Of a stretch of 64,000 nt of DNA, positions 36,841 to 45,553 are shown one piece after another (the stretch's first letter is position 1; each line of letters opens with the position of its first letter). Made by a program: the position numbers and the translations under genes. The stretch is from Sphaeroforma sirkka (taxonomy: Eukaryota > Opisthokonta > Ichthyosporea > Ichthyophonida), in the NCBI GenBank assembly GCA_001586965.3, contig LUCW03000012.1, positions 28,429 to 92,428 on the forward strand. The letters run 5' to 3'. The notes under the pieces are model-generated. The model had not been told where the DNA came from, did not search any database, and saw only the letters and a program-made list of their open reading frames with translations.

Positions 36841-37253
36841 CTCCCCTCAAGCTCAAGCGTCACCAGTGATTGAAGAGCTTCAAAAATAAATGACCTCTTA
36901 AACTATTGAAAATTAAACATATATAACTAGTAGTGTAAATAAACAATATATATATATATATATATATAAACTAATGAAATCCTTCTGCTGAGTAAGTTCT
37001 TGCCTTGAAACTGGTCTTTTGAACCATCCCGGCTGTGCTGGTATATTTTCCCCCCCAAAAAGCTAGGGTATCCGCTGGTATGTTTTTCCCCCCCCATAAG
37101 CTAGGGTATCCGCTGGAGTTATACTCGCCTATAAGCTCGAGTTGTGGAATCGTCTTTCGCCTCTATACCGTGGTGAAATCTCACGAGGAGAGACAAAACT
37201 CCGATCCGGAAGTAGATGATAGACATCTAGTATTCATCAACGTAACGTTGGAA
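36841..37253 (-). other. Polypurine tract and 3' UTR of element 2
   Basis: Next to the LTR, in element orientation, is AGCTTGAGGGGAG, the likely plus-strand primer tract (36841-36853). Farther from the LTR are a (TA)n tract (about 36947-36968), C-runs at 37051-37056 and 37089-37096, and a direct repeat of AAGCTAGGGTATCCGCTGG (around 37061 and 37099). A CTCGAGCTTATAGGCGAGTA motif related to the element 1 3' UTR repeats is at about 37123-37142. No coding sequence seen. Confidence 0.75.
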
Positions 37254-37660
37254 TTATTGTTGTTGTGCCGCTTTCTTCTTCTGCCGAGTTTGCTCGGCTT
37301 TGTGGTATGCCGCGATGTCATTCGGATCGTCAAAAGCTTCGGCTGACTCCCAAGTTGGATCACCATCCCGCCAGCGAACCAAGTATTCTGTATTCCCTGT
37401 GGAATCATTCTGTCTATGTCGAATGATGTAACGGAACGAGAACTATCCTGCCACATATGATCTTCTAAAGGCTTTTCGGTGGCTCTATGGACTAGTCGCA
37501 AAAGTTCCACTCTAACTGGTTTACCTTTGAAAGTATCTGGAAGTGAACCATCCTTGTGTGTCAGTTCATATCCTTGTCCCTGTCTGGCTTTGACAACGTA
37601 TGGTCCAAACATTGGTCGCATTGCTTTGGTTGTGCGACCTTCGGACCGTACCATTACCAC
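37254..37660 (-). CDS. pol: Pol: GPY module and chromodomain end of pol (element 2)
   Basis: Begins with MVMVRSEGR and FGPYVVKAR (GPY module), then KPVRVELLRLVHR. A single missing G near 37440 (compare the element 3 copy) shifts the frame just before the chromodomain, so FRYIIRHR, EYLVRWRDGDPTWE and AFDDPNDI are encoded at about 37300-37435 in another frame and end at the TAA whose complement is 37254-37256. The upstream join to the integrase ORF is also shifted. The chromodomain itself is intact at the DNA level apart from frame. Confidence 0.8.
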
Positions 37661-39647
37661 ATCCCCCCTGGTTGAAAGGCGATAAAATCGTAAGCATGGA
37701 GGCGGTCAAACTGCCTGGATAGTGTGTCTGCGTATTTCTGCGTGACCTTGTAAAGCGTCGGCAAGATAGTGTCGTGCAAACGATCCAGCCGGTGTGCCCA
37801 AGCCTCATTGGTGACCGGCTGATTCCCGGAAGGTCATCCGTGAAGTCAGCAAACGGAACATGACGGCGACCGAAGTAAGCACTGAATGGTGCTGTCTTGT
37901 GTCGCCGAGATATTCGGAGGTTCTGGCACAGCATAATAAGTGGTAGTCGGACATCCCATGCCGTAGGCAAAGATTCACATAGCTTGCGAACTCCTTCGTG
38001 GATGTCTCTGTGTCTTCTCTCCGCTGCTCCCAGAACCTGAGGACGATATGGTGGCGACTTTGCATGCATCACTCCAACTTCTTGAGTTATTAATTTAACA
38101 ATCTTGTTCGAAAACTCGCCTCCCTCGTCTGATTGAATTTTCCTGGGAAAACCATGTTCCCCAAACACCTCCATAAGTTTAGATGTCACCACTTCTGCTG
38201 ACTTTGTGGCCGTTGCTCTCAATATCGAGTACCCCGTTGCTATATCCAAGACGTGCAATATATATCGATTTCCTGCTGCTGAAACTAGTGGCATTGGAAT
38301 CATGTCGACTTGAATATGATCCCACGGATACTTTGCCGTTATATTAATCATCGGGTGAAATCCCTTTCGTAACACCCTCTGTCCTAAACATGTGCGACAG
38401 TTTCTCCTAACTGTTTGTGCAAGTTCCAGAGCGTTAGGCCACAAATGTCCGTTCTGCTGTAGTTGAGCAACTGTATCTTCTGCTCTATGATGCCCAATCT
38501 CATGCTGACACAAGGTGAGCTGTGTGCGACGGCTTATCTCTTCCTCATCTGGAGAATCCGTCATGGCTACTTCCGAGATAGCGATCGATACTAGCCGAGA
38601 CGTATCTAATGGGGTGACTTTCGATACTGAGGACGGTTCTGCATATCCCAATCGTGCTGAAAACGTCGCTGGAAGGCTGTAACCATTGCGTGGGCCTACT
38701 CTGGCAATGACTGTGTGACCCCATGGTGCCTTGCCACTCGCATACTTTCCGTATTTGAGGAAGGAGTGGGCTGTCCTTGGAACTAATACTGGGTCTCTTT
38801 GTAGAAGCGACTTGAATAACTGGAACCAAGGCTCGTGGGGCGCCCACGGTAGACACACCGTAGCTGTGGCCCTCTCTGATCGTATCTTGCGCAACATTCT
38901 ATGGATTAATCTCCATGGTGGGTTCATCCATCCGTCTATATCTTTCCAACAATGTGCAAACGCTCCACCCCTGTCATCGTCGGTGTAGTAGCGTGGCAAA
39001 TGATGGTCCTGATGCGAAGCAAAGACATCGACATTATTCTCACCCATAATCCGTTGCGCTTGCTCAAAGTAGTCTGGAAAAAGTTGCCAACATTCTGCAT
39101 ATAGTACCTCCGGGTCCTCAGTCTCAACAGTTCCCTCATGAAGCCTAGACCACGCGTCTGGTAACACGTTCTTTATACCCGGGATGTGCGAGATAGTAAA
39201 ATTGAAAGGCGCTATGATGTGATGCCATCGTTGTAGCATCGGATTCAGCTTTAGCTGTGTGTTCATATACACCAAAGCCTTGTGATCAGTCAACACTGAA
39301 AAGCGTTGACCTTCGAGATGATCCCGGAAGTGTGTGAGACCATATACCAAGGCCAATAATTCCTTCATGGGTGTTGCGTAATTGCGCTGTGCTGCGTTGA
39401 GGGTCTTGCTGAAGAACATTAGGTATTGCTTCTTCCCTTCTATGGTCTGGAACAATGCACCTCCAATACCGTAGTCGCTTGCATCCGTTTCGAGTTGTAA
39501 AGGTACTTCGTCGACGGGAAATTTCAACACTACTGCCTCAACTATGGCTTGCTTCATGGCATCCCAAGCTTGCTGGTGTCTCTGTTCCCACCTGTCTCCA
39601 ATGATTTCCTTAGGCTTCAGTCTTACAAATTCCCGGAGGTGGGGCAA
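37566..39647 (-). CDS. pol: Pol: RNase H, NPPW block and integrase (element 2)
   Basis: The longest open frame in the window, 693 codons. RNase H: D54 (ETDASDYG), E96 (MKELLALVYG), D121 (TDHKALVY), D164 (LPDAWSRL). NPPW block: about 205-320, with DVFASHQ, LPRYYTDDD, GAFAHCW, NPPW at 242-245, ATVCLPWAPHEPWF. Integrase: HHCC finger H382, H386, C417, C420, then D448 (QVDMIP), D507 (QSDEGGEF), E543 (LGAAERRH), with 35 residues between D507 and E543. After about residue 608 the frame departs from the conserved reading: a run of three G, where four would keep frame, shifts it in every family B copy. Start and end of this ORF are internal to pol. Confidence 0.92.
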   Translation of the reverse strand: MPHLREFVRLKPKEIIGDRWEQRHQQAWDAMKQAIVEAVVLKFPVDEVPLQLETDASDYGIGGALFQTIEGKKQYLMFFSKTLNAAQRNYATPMKELLALVYGLTHFRDHLEGQRFSVLTDHKALVYMNTQLKLNPMLQRWHHIIAPFNFTISHIPGIKNVLPDAWSRLHEGTVETEDPEVLYAECWQLFPDYFEQAQRIMGENNVDVFASHQDHHLPRYYTDDDRGGAFAHCWKDIDGWMNPPWRLIHRMLRKIRSERATATVCLPWAPHEPWFQLFKSLLQRDPVLVPRTAHSFLKYGKYASGKAPWGHTVIARVGPRNGYSLPATFSARLGYAEPSSVSKVTPLDTSRLVSIAISEVAMTDSPDEEEISRRTQLTLCQHEIGHHRAEDTVAQLQQNGHLWPNALELAQTVRRNCRTCLGQRVLRKGFHPMINITAKYPWDHIQVDMIPMPLVSAAGNRYILHVLDIATGYSILRATATKSAEVVTSKLMEVFGEHGFPRKIQSDEGGEFSNKIVKLITQEVGVMHAKSPPYRPQVLGAAERRHRDIHEGVRKLCESLPTAWDVRLPLIMLCQNLRISRRHKTAPFSAYFGRRHVPFADFTDDLPGISRSPMRLGHTGWIVCTTLSCRRFTRSRRNTQTHYPGSLTASMLTILSPFNQGGCGNGTVRRSHNQSNATNVWTIRCQSQTGTRI
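38688..39035 (-). other. NPPW block (Dam/DIRS methyltransferase-like) of element 2
   Basis: Covers residues about 205-320 of the frame that starts at 39647; NPPW is encoded at 38913-38924. In this copy the block is uninterrupted and fused in frame to RNase H upstream and integrase downstream. That supports it being a genuine Pol domain and not a chance insertion. See the element 1 entry for the comparison. Confidence 0.55.
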
Positions 39648-39975
39648 CTACCTCTGCAAAGTTTGGTAGGTGCTCGTGAAGAAAGTTGGCTAATCCCAAG
39701 GCCGATGCAATGTCTTTGTACTTCTTCGGGGTTGGCCAGTCAATGAGCTTGGCCTGCTTTTCATGGCAAATATCAATTCCGGCCTTCGATACTCGCTTCC
39801 CTAGGATCATGACTTCTTTGACTGCAAAATGACATTTTGAAGGGTTTAGCTTGAAACTGTGGTACGTCAGCCGCCGAATGACCTCTTTCACTACTCGTAC
39901 GTGTTCCTCGTAGTCATCTGTTGCTATTACGATGTCGTCCAGGTAGTGGTGTGCCGGAAGTCCTTGCAATATCAC
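39610..39975 (-). CDS. pol: Pol: RT palm and thumb with YLDD (element 2)
   Basis: 121 codons: AHHYLDDIVIATDDYEEHV (catalytic YLDD), RLTYHSFKLNPSKCHFA, MILGKRVSKAGI, WPTPKKYKDIASALGLANFL. The upstream break near 40010-40020 lies in the stretch after PFGL, where one G is missing compared with the element 3 copy. The downstream break is in a C-run before the HLREF segment of the next ORF. Confidence 0.85.
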   Translation of the reverse strand: MILQGLPAHHYLDDIVIATDDYEEHVRVVKEVIRRLTYHSFKLNPSKCHFAVKEVMILGKRVSKAGIDICHEKQAKLIDWPTPKKYKDIASALGLANFLHEHLPNFAEVVAPPPGICKTEA

Positions 39976-40114
39976 ACTCAGTGTACGCTGAAACTGCTGC
40001 GTCAGTGTGTGTAGTCAAATGGCGCTGATGTAAAGGAATACTGGCTTTTGCCATGTGTGAAACTGAATAGATACTGAGAATCAGGGTGAATTGGGAGTCG
40101 ATGGTACGCTGCGG

Positions 40115-41038
40115 TTAGATCAATGTCGTGTAATATCTCTTCCCTTTGATGTTACCAATGATGTCGTTGATACGGGGAATAATGAACTGATCCGCCGGTA
40201 TTAATGCATTCACCGCTCTGAGGTCCAAACACACTCGCACTTTCTTTAGTTCTCCAGATTGAGTATACTCTGGCACGGCGAGTAAGGGTAAGTTGACGGA
40301 AGTGGCTGTATCCCTTTGAACTATGACCAAATCTTGAATCCACTTCTGCACCTGTCTATCTACCCATGGTATCCATTTGTCTGCTACAAAGTTCCTTACT
40401 GCCTTCCGCATCCTTGCAGCTTGATCTGGTGTCACTGGCAATCTAACTTCGCCTCCTTCCAGTCTGCACCTGTCCTTTTCTCGAATACCGTCATTGTCCC
40501 TCAGTTCCTTGTCTAGTTCCAGGCGAACACCGGTTTCCTCGGTCAAATCTGGTGGTCGTCTCAGCGGTATTGGTTCCAATAGTTTGTCTAGCTCCGTTGG
40601 ATCTATGGGTGAGAATGGCGATTGAAGGCCTCCCACGTATAGCCCTAAGCCAGGCATAAGATCCTGGCCTACGATCGCGTCGATAGCCGGTGGTAGATTC
40701 ATTAGCTCGAAAGACTGTTCTGTGAGCTCTAGACCATATCGTACTGGAGTTTGTACGGTTGAGCCTATTCGCCGTGTACGAAGACTACGATCAGCTAGGT
40801 ATATATAGGATCCCTCCGGAGCCGACTTAATTTGCAATCCCCAATCGTGTGCGGATGTCGAATCAATGCAACTTCTGTTTGCCCCAGAATCCACTAACGC
40901 CCTGCATGTCTTACCGTTAATCAGGATGGATATGAATACTCGATTGTCCATTGAAAGTAATGGATCTTTGATCGATAGTATCACAGGTGTGCTAGACGGG
41001 AAAACTAAAGTTGCATCTACATCCGACACCCTTACGTC
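40115..41038 (-). CDS. pol: Pol: protease and RT N-terminal half (element 2)
   Basis: Open from the codon after the gag TAG. The protease has RALVDSGANRSC (DSG in place of DTG), YIYLAD and AIVGQDLMPGLG. A linker follows, then RT: VNLPLLAVPEY, KKVRVCLDLRAVNALIPAD, INDIIGNIKGKRYYTTL. The frame is lost at about 40130, directly at the motif A aspartate; the element 3 copy continues there without a break. Aside from that indel it is almost identical to 54417-55541. Confidence 0.9.
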   Translation of the reverse strand, partial: DVRVSDVDATLVFPSSTPVILSIKDPLLSMDNRVFISILINGKTCRALVDSGANRSCIDSTSAHDWGLQIKSAPEGSYIYLADRSLRTRRIGSTVQTPVRYGLELTEQSFELMNLPPAIDAIVGQDLMPGLGLYVGGLQSPFSPIDPTELDKLLEPIPLRRPPDLTEETGVRLELDKELRDNDGIREKDRCRLEGGEVRLPVTPDQAARMRKAVRNFVADKWIPWVDRQVQKWIQDLVIVQRDTATSVNLPLLAVPEYTQSGELKKVRVCLDLRAVNALIPADQFIIPRINDIIGNIKGKRYYTTLI

Positions 41039-41041
41039 CTA
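41039..41041 (-). promoter_or_regulatory. In-frame gag/pol stop (TAG), candidate readthrough site (element 2)
   Basis: Minus-strand TAG followed by GAC GTA AGG GTG TCG GAT, the same as in element 3 and similar to the TGA site of element 1. In this copy an indel in the last part of gag (about 41155) puts the Gag tail in another frame, but the local context is unchanged. Confidence 0.5.
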
Positions 41042-41596
41042 TTCCTGATCGCTGCCTATGGTTTCCACGTTGCATCCTCTTCTAACTCACCCTGTTCGAT
41101 TTCGTCTGGGTGTGCCAGTATGGAAGCAATGTGTGTGTCTGTAGGCGTGGTCTCCTCCTGCTCCGTTGCTGCTGGTCGTCCGAGTCTGTTAGAGCCGTAA
41201 TGGTGTTGACCGCGGGCAAACTCTTATCGAAGGATACGCCTTGCTTAAATCCTCGGCCCGAGCTGGATGTGAATCCAACCCTTTTGTTCGACTGGTAGTG
41301 CTTGCAGGATGATATATGCCTGAAACTGGGTGGGGCACCCGCTCTGCACGCGTAACACGTGGTGGTCGTAGACGTGCTTGTGCGTTGTGTGCTGCCTCCT
41401 CCTGTATTCGTATTCAAATTACGATCTCGTTGTTGGGCTGGAAACTGTCTACGCCTATCCCCCCCACATTCATCTGTGTCCGTACCCGTTGTCTGAGGAT
41501 GGCATCGGTTTCTTGTATGTCTGGATTTAAAATGCGGAGAAGGTCTTCAGTCTCCAGGTGGTCCCAACCTATGTGTGTGTTGTAGCGTGCGTTCAT
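41042..41596 (-). pseudogene. gag: Gag C-terminus with zinc knuckle, frameshifted (element 2)
   Basis: 41596-41414 continues capsid (HIGWDHLETEDLLRILNPDI). 41417-41082 carries the T/S-rich linker and the knuckle CYACRAGAPPSFRHISSC (C-X2-C-X9-H-X3-C). After DSDDQQ it goes out of frame compared with the element 3 copy, which runs on as an acidic tail ending SDQE. A difference in an AC repeat near 41575 separates the first piece from the main capsid ORF. In a normal copy this would be the nucleocapsid end of Gag. Confidence 0.75.
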
Positions 41597-42599
41597 ACGT
41601 CATATTACCTGTCAGGTCCTCGAGGGCCTGTATGAGGCAGTGATTAAGCAACCGCTTAGGAAAGTCCTTGCCCTTATCTGCTCGCTCCCAGGCTCTCTTG
41701 TGAACTTCCACAATCTTGTTCAAATGTTCCCTGGCTGACTCTACACCCTTGGTGCGGGGATTACCCTTCGCCAACTTCTTAAAGGTAGGGTCTACGGTGG
41801 CCTTGCTCTCATGTTGACAGATTTGGTCTATGACCTGTTCCGCCGGATATACCCTCAGCTCATTATGGTTGTCACGGAGATAGTCAATTGTGGCCTTTGC
41901 TGCCTTAAAATGTATGAGTACCTTATAGAACCAACGTACCATCCACGACTCATCTAGTCCTGAGACATGGGCGTTCTTCAGTGCCTCTTCTAGCGCCCCT
42001 CGTGTGTCTCTATCGGCTGTGCTGCTTAATTGATAACGGTCTAAAGGCCAATCGGGCCATGTCCGTGGCTCCGGAGCTCTGTTCTTCCTGATAGCTTCCA
42101 ATTGAGTATTCAACGCTCCTTTCAACGTATCGATCGTGGACGTTAGTAATGTACATCTTGGGACATCGTAGTTTCCCTGTGCTCGACAAAGTTCATCCAC
42201 AAAGAAGGATATCTTCCCTTCGAGGCGTTGACACATGGCTCGGCGATGCTCGTTCCACTGCGCTGGTGTCATGATCGGCTCTCTCGCCTGTTCGTCTTTG
42301 TGCGGTCGTTTTCTGCTGCCATGAACATTACCGTCGTCGACATCACTAGACTTGCGCTTACCGTCGTCGACGTCACTATACTTGCGCTTACCGTCGTCAA
42401 CGTAACTAGCCTTGCGCATATCCTGTATCGATCGCGCGAAGTCTCGGTGCTGTCGGCTGAGTTCCCATCGTCTACGTAGTTGTTTTCGTTCGGCTTCCCT
42501 ACGATAATCCCCATGTGGGTCGCTCAAATATTGCTCTAGCTGTCGGCCCCTGATTTCGTCAGAGTTTTGCTGACGAGTGCCCGTGGCCCACCCTGACAT
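41547..42599 (-). CDS. gag: Gag capsid region (element 2)
   Basis: 350-codon open frame. N-terminal part basic with a 10-residue repeat VDDGKRK[YS]SD (DNA about 42329-42405). The central part has the conserved capsid-like blocks RTWPDWPLDRY, DTRGAL, GLDESW, DYLRDN, QICQHE, FKKLAKG and LTGNMTYERTLQ, in the same order as element 1. The first codon (M of MSGWATG) is not the true start: the preceding 193-codon ORF overlaps it in another frame and is likely the Gag N-terminus, so one indel lies near 42600. Confidence 0.8.
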   Translation of the reverse strand: MSGWATGTRQQNSDEIRGRQLEQYLSDPHGDYRREAERKQLRRRWELSRQHRDFARSIQDMRKASYVDDGKRKYSDVDDGKRKSSDVDDGNVHGSRKRPHKDEQAREPIMTPAQWNEHRRAMCQRLEGKISFFVDELCRAQGNYDVPRCTLLTSTIDTLKGALNTQLEAIRKNRAPEPRTWPDWPLDRYQLSSTADRDTRGALEEALKNAHVSGLDESWMVRWFYKVLIHFKAAKATIDYLRDNHNELRVYPAEQVIDQICQHESKATVDPTFKKLAKGNPRTKGVESAREHLNKIVEVHKRAWERADKGKDFPKRLLNHCLIQALEDLTGNMTYERTLQHTHRLGPPGD

Positions 42600-43117
42600 A
42601 TTTCTATGCCGTTGGACTTGTCGCTCATCCCCGTTGCCTGCGAGGGAATCCTGACTTGCACTGGTAAAACTCCCCGATCGAGTTCGCTTTCGGTGAAATC
42701 TCGTTCAGGTGCTCGGTGAAAAGGCTGCCATGAATGCGGTCTATCACCCGCTGAATGAATGCCCGAAGTACCTCGGACATTGGCTACCCTGTGTCGCTCA
42801 GCTGCTGGTTCAGCAGACTTTGAACGACTAGTATGCCTAATCACAAATTGCACCTCACTGTCTTCTGGATCTGCTCTCCCTCTTGCCGATAAGCGAGACC
42901 CGTGCCCCAACTGATGTCGCCTACTTGCTGCCTGGCCCACGTCTTGGTCTGTCTGTTCATGTCGCGGTTGTTCATCTCTTCGACGCGATGCTACTGTCTG
43001 GCGCGAAGAAGCTGTGCCTCCTTGGTGGGTCTGCTCGAAATCTGACAAAGATCTCTGGGTTGCTTTGCCGTCGCGACGAGTGCGTCGAGGGCTACGGGGT
43101 GTTGGACGCATAGGCAT
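42536..43117 (-). CDS. gag: Gag N-terminal region, basic and disordered (element 2)
   Basis: 193 codons from ATG at 43117 (ATGCCTATGCG; a second in-frame ATG two codons later). Starts MPMRPTPRSPRRTRRDG, matching the PTPR..RR start of element 1 gag, which supports this start. Rich in R, S, Q, E, H; no fold recognisable. The last roughly 20 codons overlap the next ORF in another frame and are probably past the indel. Likely the N-terminal extension of Gag. Confidence 0.7.
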   Translation of the reverse strand: MPMRPTPRSPRRTRRDGKATQRSLSDFEQTHQGGTASSRQTVASRRRDEQPRHEQTDQDVGQAASRRHQLGHGSRLSARGRADPEDSEVQFVIRHTSRSKSAEPAAERHRVANVRGTSGIHSAGDRPHSWQPFHRAPERDFTESELDRGVLPVQVRIPSQATGMSDKSNGIEICQGGPRALVSKTLTKSGADS

Positions 43118-44634
43118 CTTGATGTTAAGACTTCGATGTATGGCTTTGTGTTGTTGATGAATAGTTGGTCCAGATTGAAGGAGTGTCGGCTATTATATAA
43201 TAGTTGACTTCAGCCATTTGTGTTACACACTTTCTTCCGCCGTTCTCCTCTCGTGATACCAAAATAGCTAATTATCATTGAATCATGTTGATGTCTACAA
43301 GGTCTGCTTGCGGGTCCCCGAAAACTCGTTGCGCTCGAATACACCTTGCTCCTTGATGATTGCTAATCATTTTGTTTGGGTTGGTTTTGTTAATGAGTAC
43401 TCGTTTTGCTCTCCTTTGCTCTGTCTATAGGAGTAATTAAGAGTTGCTGATAGACTCGAAGCGTGTTCAATGATCAACCGCCTGTCGTGTTCTAGCGTTC
43501 TGAATGCTCCTTTAATCCAACCTTCGGACCACTGTACTCCAACATCAATCAAATCCGAGGCCTGCAGCCAGGAAGTTCAGGTCAAGGTTCCCAAGAATAA
43601 CCTTGAAGCCCAAGGTAGTTACATCGGTTATGAAGTTGGAAAACCAAAAACAAATTCCTTATTCAAACCAACTTGAGTGTACTTGCACGATGCCTGATAA
43701 GTGCTGTCTACTTTTGCATGTACTATTTCTTCTGTACTTTGCAAGAGTCCGCTGCATCTTGACGATTCGCCTTATACGTCGGTGATAACGTTCTCCTTAG
43801 TTTTCACCAACAATCATACAACCGTACCAGGCTATGTTGGTCCTACGGCTGATTCACTTACGTTGACTTCCTTTCTCTCTAGAATGGAAATTTAAGTATA
43901 TATATATATATATGTATATATATATACGAAAATGTATTCTGTCTTGTAACATCGGTAAATATGTCTTCTAGTTGTGTGTTGGTCGTGGGTTCGATACCCC
44001 CGTGATATATTTTTTCCTATGCTTTCGTGACCATCGAAGTTCGCGCATGCAACGATGGCGAACATTCGACTCCGAGATATTTTCGAAAAATCGATCTTCT
44101 AACCATGCCAGTCTTTTCGTCTAGCCAATTGATTACCAAAACTTGCTCCCGTAGTTGATATTTGTTGAAATACGAGTTGAAATCGCATTTTTCTGTCTCA
44201 GTTTCTCCCAAACTGTGCCTAGCTCCTCTTCTGCATTGCTACCTGTCTCACGCGCGCTTAATTCACACGTTTCCATTCTACGTCGCCTGACACTGTCGAT
44301 TCTACATTGCTACCTGCTTTTCTTGATCACCTCTATCTGCCCTTTGTCGTCGCTGTACTCGCCCACACCTATGAAAATCTGCCATATCGACCTTCTCTAC
44401 GCCAAATTACGTTCTTCTATACCCCTAACTGCGATACTGCATCATGTTCGTGTTGTGTGGATTGACTAGGCCAGTCAAAACATTGTTCAAACGTCCTATG
44501 ACTGCTAATTAGTCAGAGGGAGGCCTTGATTGTCAACGACGGCCTGAAAAGTCGCATTGGAATTGAAGTATCTGGATTTTCGGACCGAAGATGGATTAAA
44601 AAAATCAAAAGAAGAATGAATGGTTGTTGGGAAA

Positions 44635-44823
44635 TGGTCGGATGACTAATTAATCTATAAAAATTTAGAAATAAAAAATGCTAAAAATTGCATATATTAC
44701 TAATCACTCCAATTTGCTCTAGATTTAAAATAATTTTAAAAATATGCACAAAAAAATATAATATATATATATATAAATCACGCAAGTGTATCAAACCGAG
44801 CAAAACGGATATATATATAATTA

Positions 44824-44858
<35 letters not shown>

Positions 44859-44891
44859 TTAAAATTAGTAGCATTCGACCGGATGGTCGGA

Positions 44892-44927
<36 letters not shown>

Positions 44928-45106
44928 GAAAAAAAAGAAGAAGAAATAAAATGCTCATCAGCTAAATAAAATGGGCACCTGTTAATTTCTGTATATATTA
45001 CTAATCACTCCAATTTTCTCTAGATTTATAATAATAATAAAATCTGCATGATGTATATATATATATATGAAAATCACGCAAACGTATCAAACCGAGCAAA
45101 ACGGAA
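44635..45106. repeat. Diverged direct duplication in the element 2 leader
   Basis: Two copies (about 44635-44812 and 44885-45106) share GGTCGGAT.ACTA, TACTAATCACTCCAATTT, CTCTAGATTTA, a TA tract, ATCACGCAA and GTATCAAACCGAGCAAAACG in the same order. They differ by substitutions and TA-tract length, so the duplication is older than the LTR pair. Confidence 0.8.
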
Positions 45107-45129
45107 GGTGGGGATTTCTTTTCACTTAT

Positions 45130-45284
45130 CTGTGCTCGGAAGACTTTGCTCCTGTCGTAGTTTGCAAGCTCCTTTCGGCTATCCGGTTCTGAGGGAGATC
45201 AACTCCCCTGTGCTCGGAAGACTTTGCTCCTGTCGTACTTTACAAGCTCCTTTCAGCTACCCGGTTCTGAGGGAGATCAACTCC
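45130..45284. repeat. 78-bp tandem repeat, two copies
   Basis: CTGTGCTCGGAAGACTTTGC starts at 45130 and 45208, period 78 bp; each copy ends in GGGAGATCAACTCC. A few substitutions separate the copies. An 85-codon plus-strand ORF runs through it, but it is antisense to the element and shows no domain. Confidence 0.9.
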
Positions 45285-45373
45285 TGTAATTCGTCAATAA
45301 AATGAACTTCTCCGTCCACTATTATCCTCGAGATAAAATCGAATAATACACCTAAAGTAACTAGTCGTAAAAA

Positions 45374-45553
45374 TGTAGTAAACACATCAAAATACGATAC
45401 TAAAACCTACTGAGTCTCCTGAGGCTCAGTGCGGTGTATTTATTCTTATATTTGATTGTCTACGTGGTCTACAAATAATTCACCTCGTGTGAATTAATTG
45501 TAAATTAATTCTAACTTCACACTGATAGTGGTTTAAGGGGACTTTTACACACA
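45374..45553 (-). repeat. 5' LTR of element 2
   Basis: About 180 bp. Plus-strand reading TGTAGTAAAC to CTTTTACACACA; pairs with 36662-36840, with single-base differences in an A-run and a C-run, plus a variant outer end (TTTTACACACA versus TTTTACCACA) that leaves the exact boundary uncertain by 2-4 bp. Confidence 0.9.

Larger units (their letters stand above)
43118..45373 (-). other. Long leader of element 2
   Basis: 2.26 kb between gag and the 5' LTR. Next to the LTR (minus strand) is a T run then ACGACTAG; no TGG primer-site start. It contains several (TA)n tracts (43892-43926, 44757-44775, 44809-44846, 44894-44922, 45054-45068), a diverged duplication (44635-44812 and about 44885-45106) and a 78-bp tandem repeat (45130-45284). 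Small ORFs on either strand (43470-43676, 44155-44469, 45048-45305) show no known domain. A tRNA B-box-like GGTTCGATACC is at 43988-43998. Nothing else recognised. Confidence 0.65.
36662..45553 (-). mobile_element. Element 2: Ty3/gypsy chromovirus-like LTR retrotransposon, family B
   Basis: Complete 8.9-kb element on the minus strand: 5' LTR on the right (45374-45553), leader, gag (43117 to 41042), pol (41038 to 37254), 3' UTR, and 3' LTR on the left (36662-36840). The two LTRs differ essentially by single-base indels, so the insertion is recent. Flanks are GCACT on the left and CACAG on the right (exact end uncertain by 2-4 bp); at most a partial CAC match, so no firm target-site duplication. 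Satellite phase is nearly continuous across the insertion. Its proteins resemble family A along the whole length but are clearly a different family. Confidence 0.95.

Noticed and set aside
43940-44008. tRNA gene
   Set aside because: A T-arm-like GTGGGTTCGATACCCCC is present, but the T stem has a mismatch, the acceptor ends do not pair and the anticodon arm is poor; at most a tRNA-derived remnant.
44155-44469. 104-codon ORF in the element 2 leader as a host or accessory gene
   Set aside because: Serine/leucine-rich sequence without recognisable domain, antisense to the element, flanked by low-complexity TA tracts; not supportable as a gene.
45048-45305. Small protein encoded by the 78-bp repeat
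   Set aside because: The ORF is simply the tandem repeat read through, starts in a TA tract and is antisense to the element.
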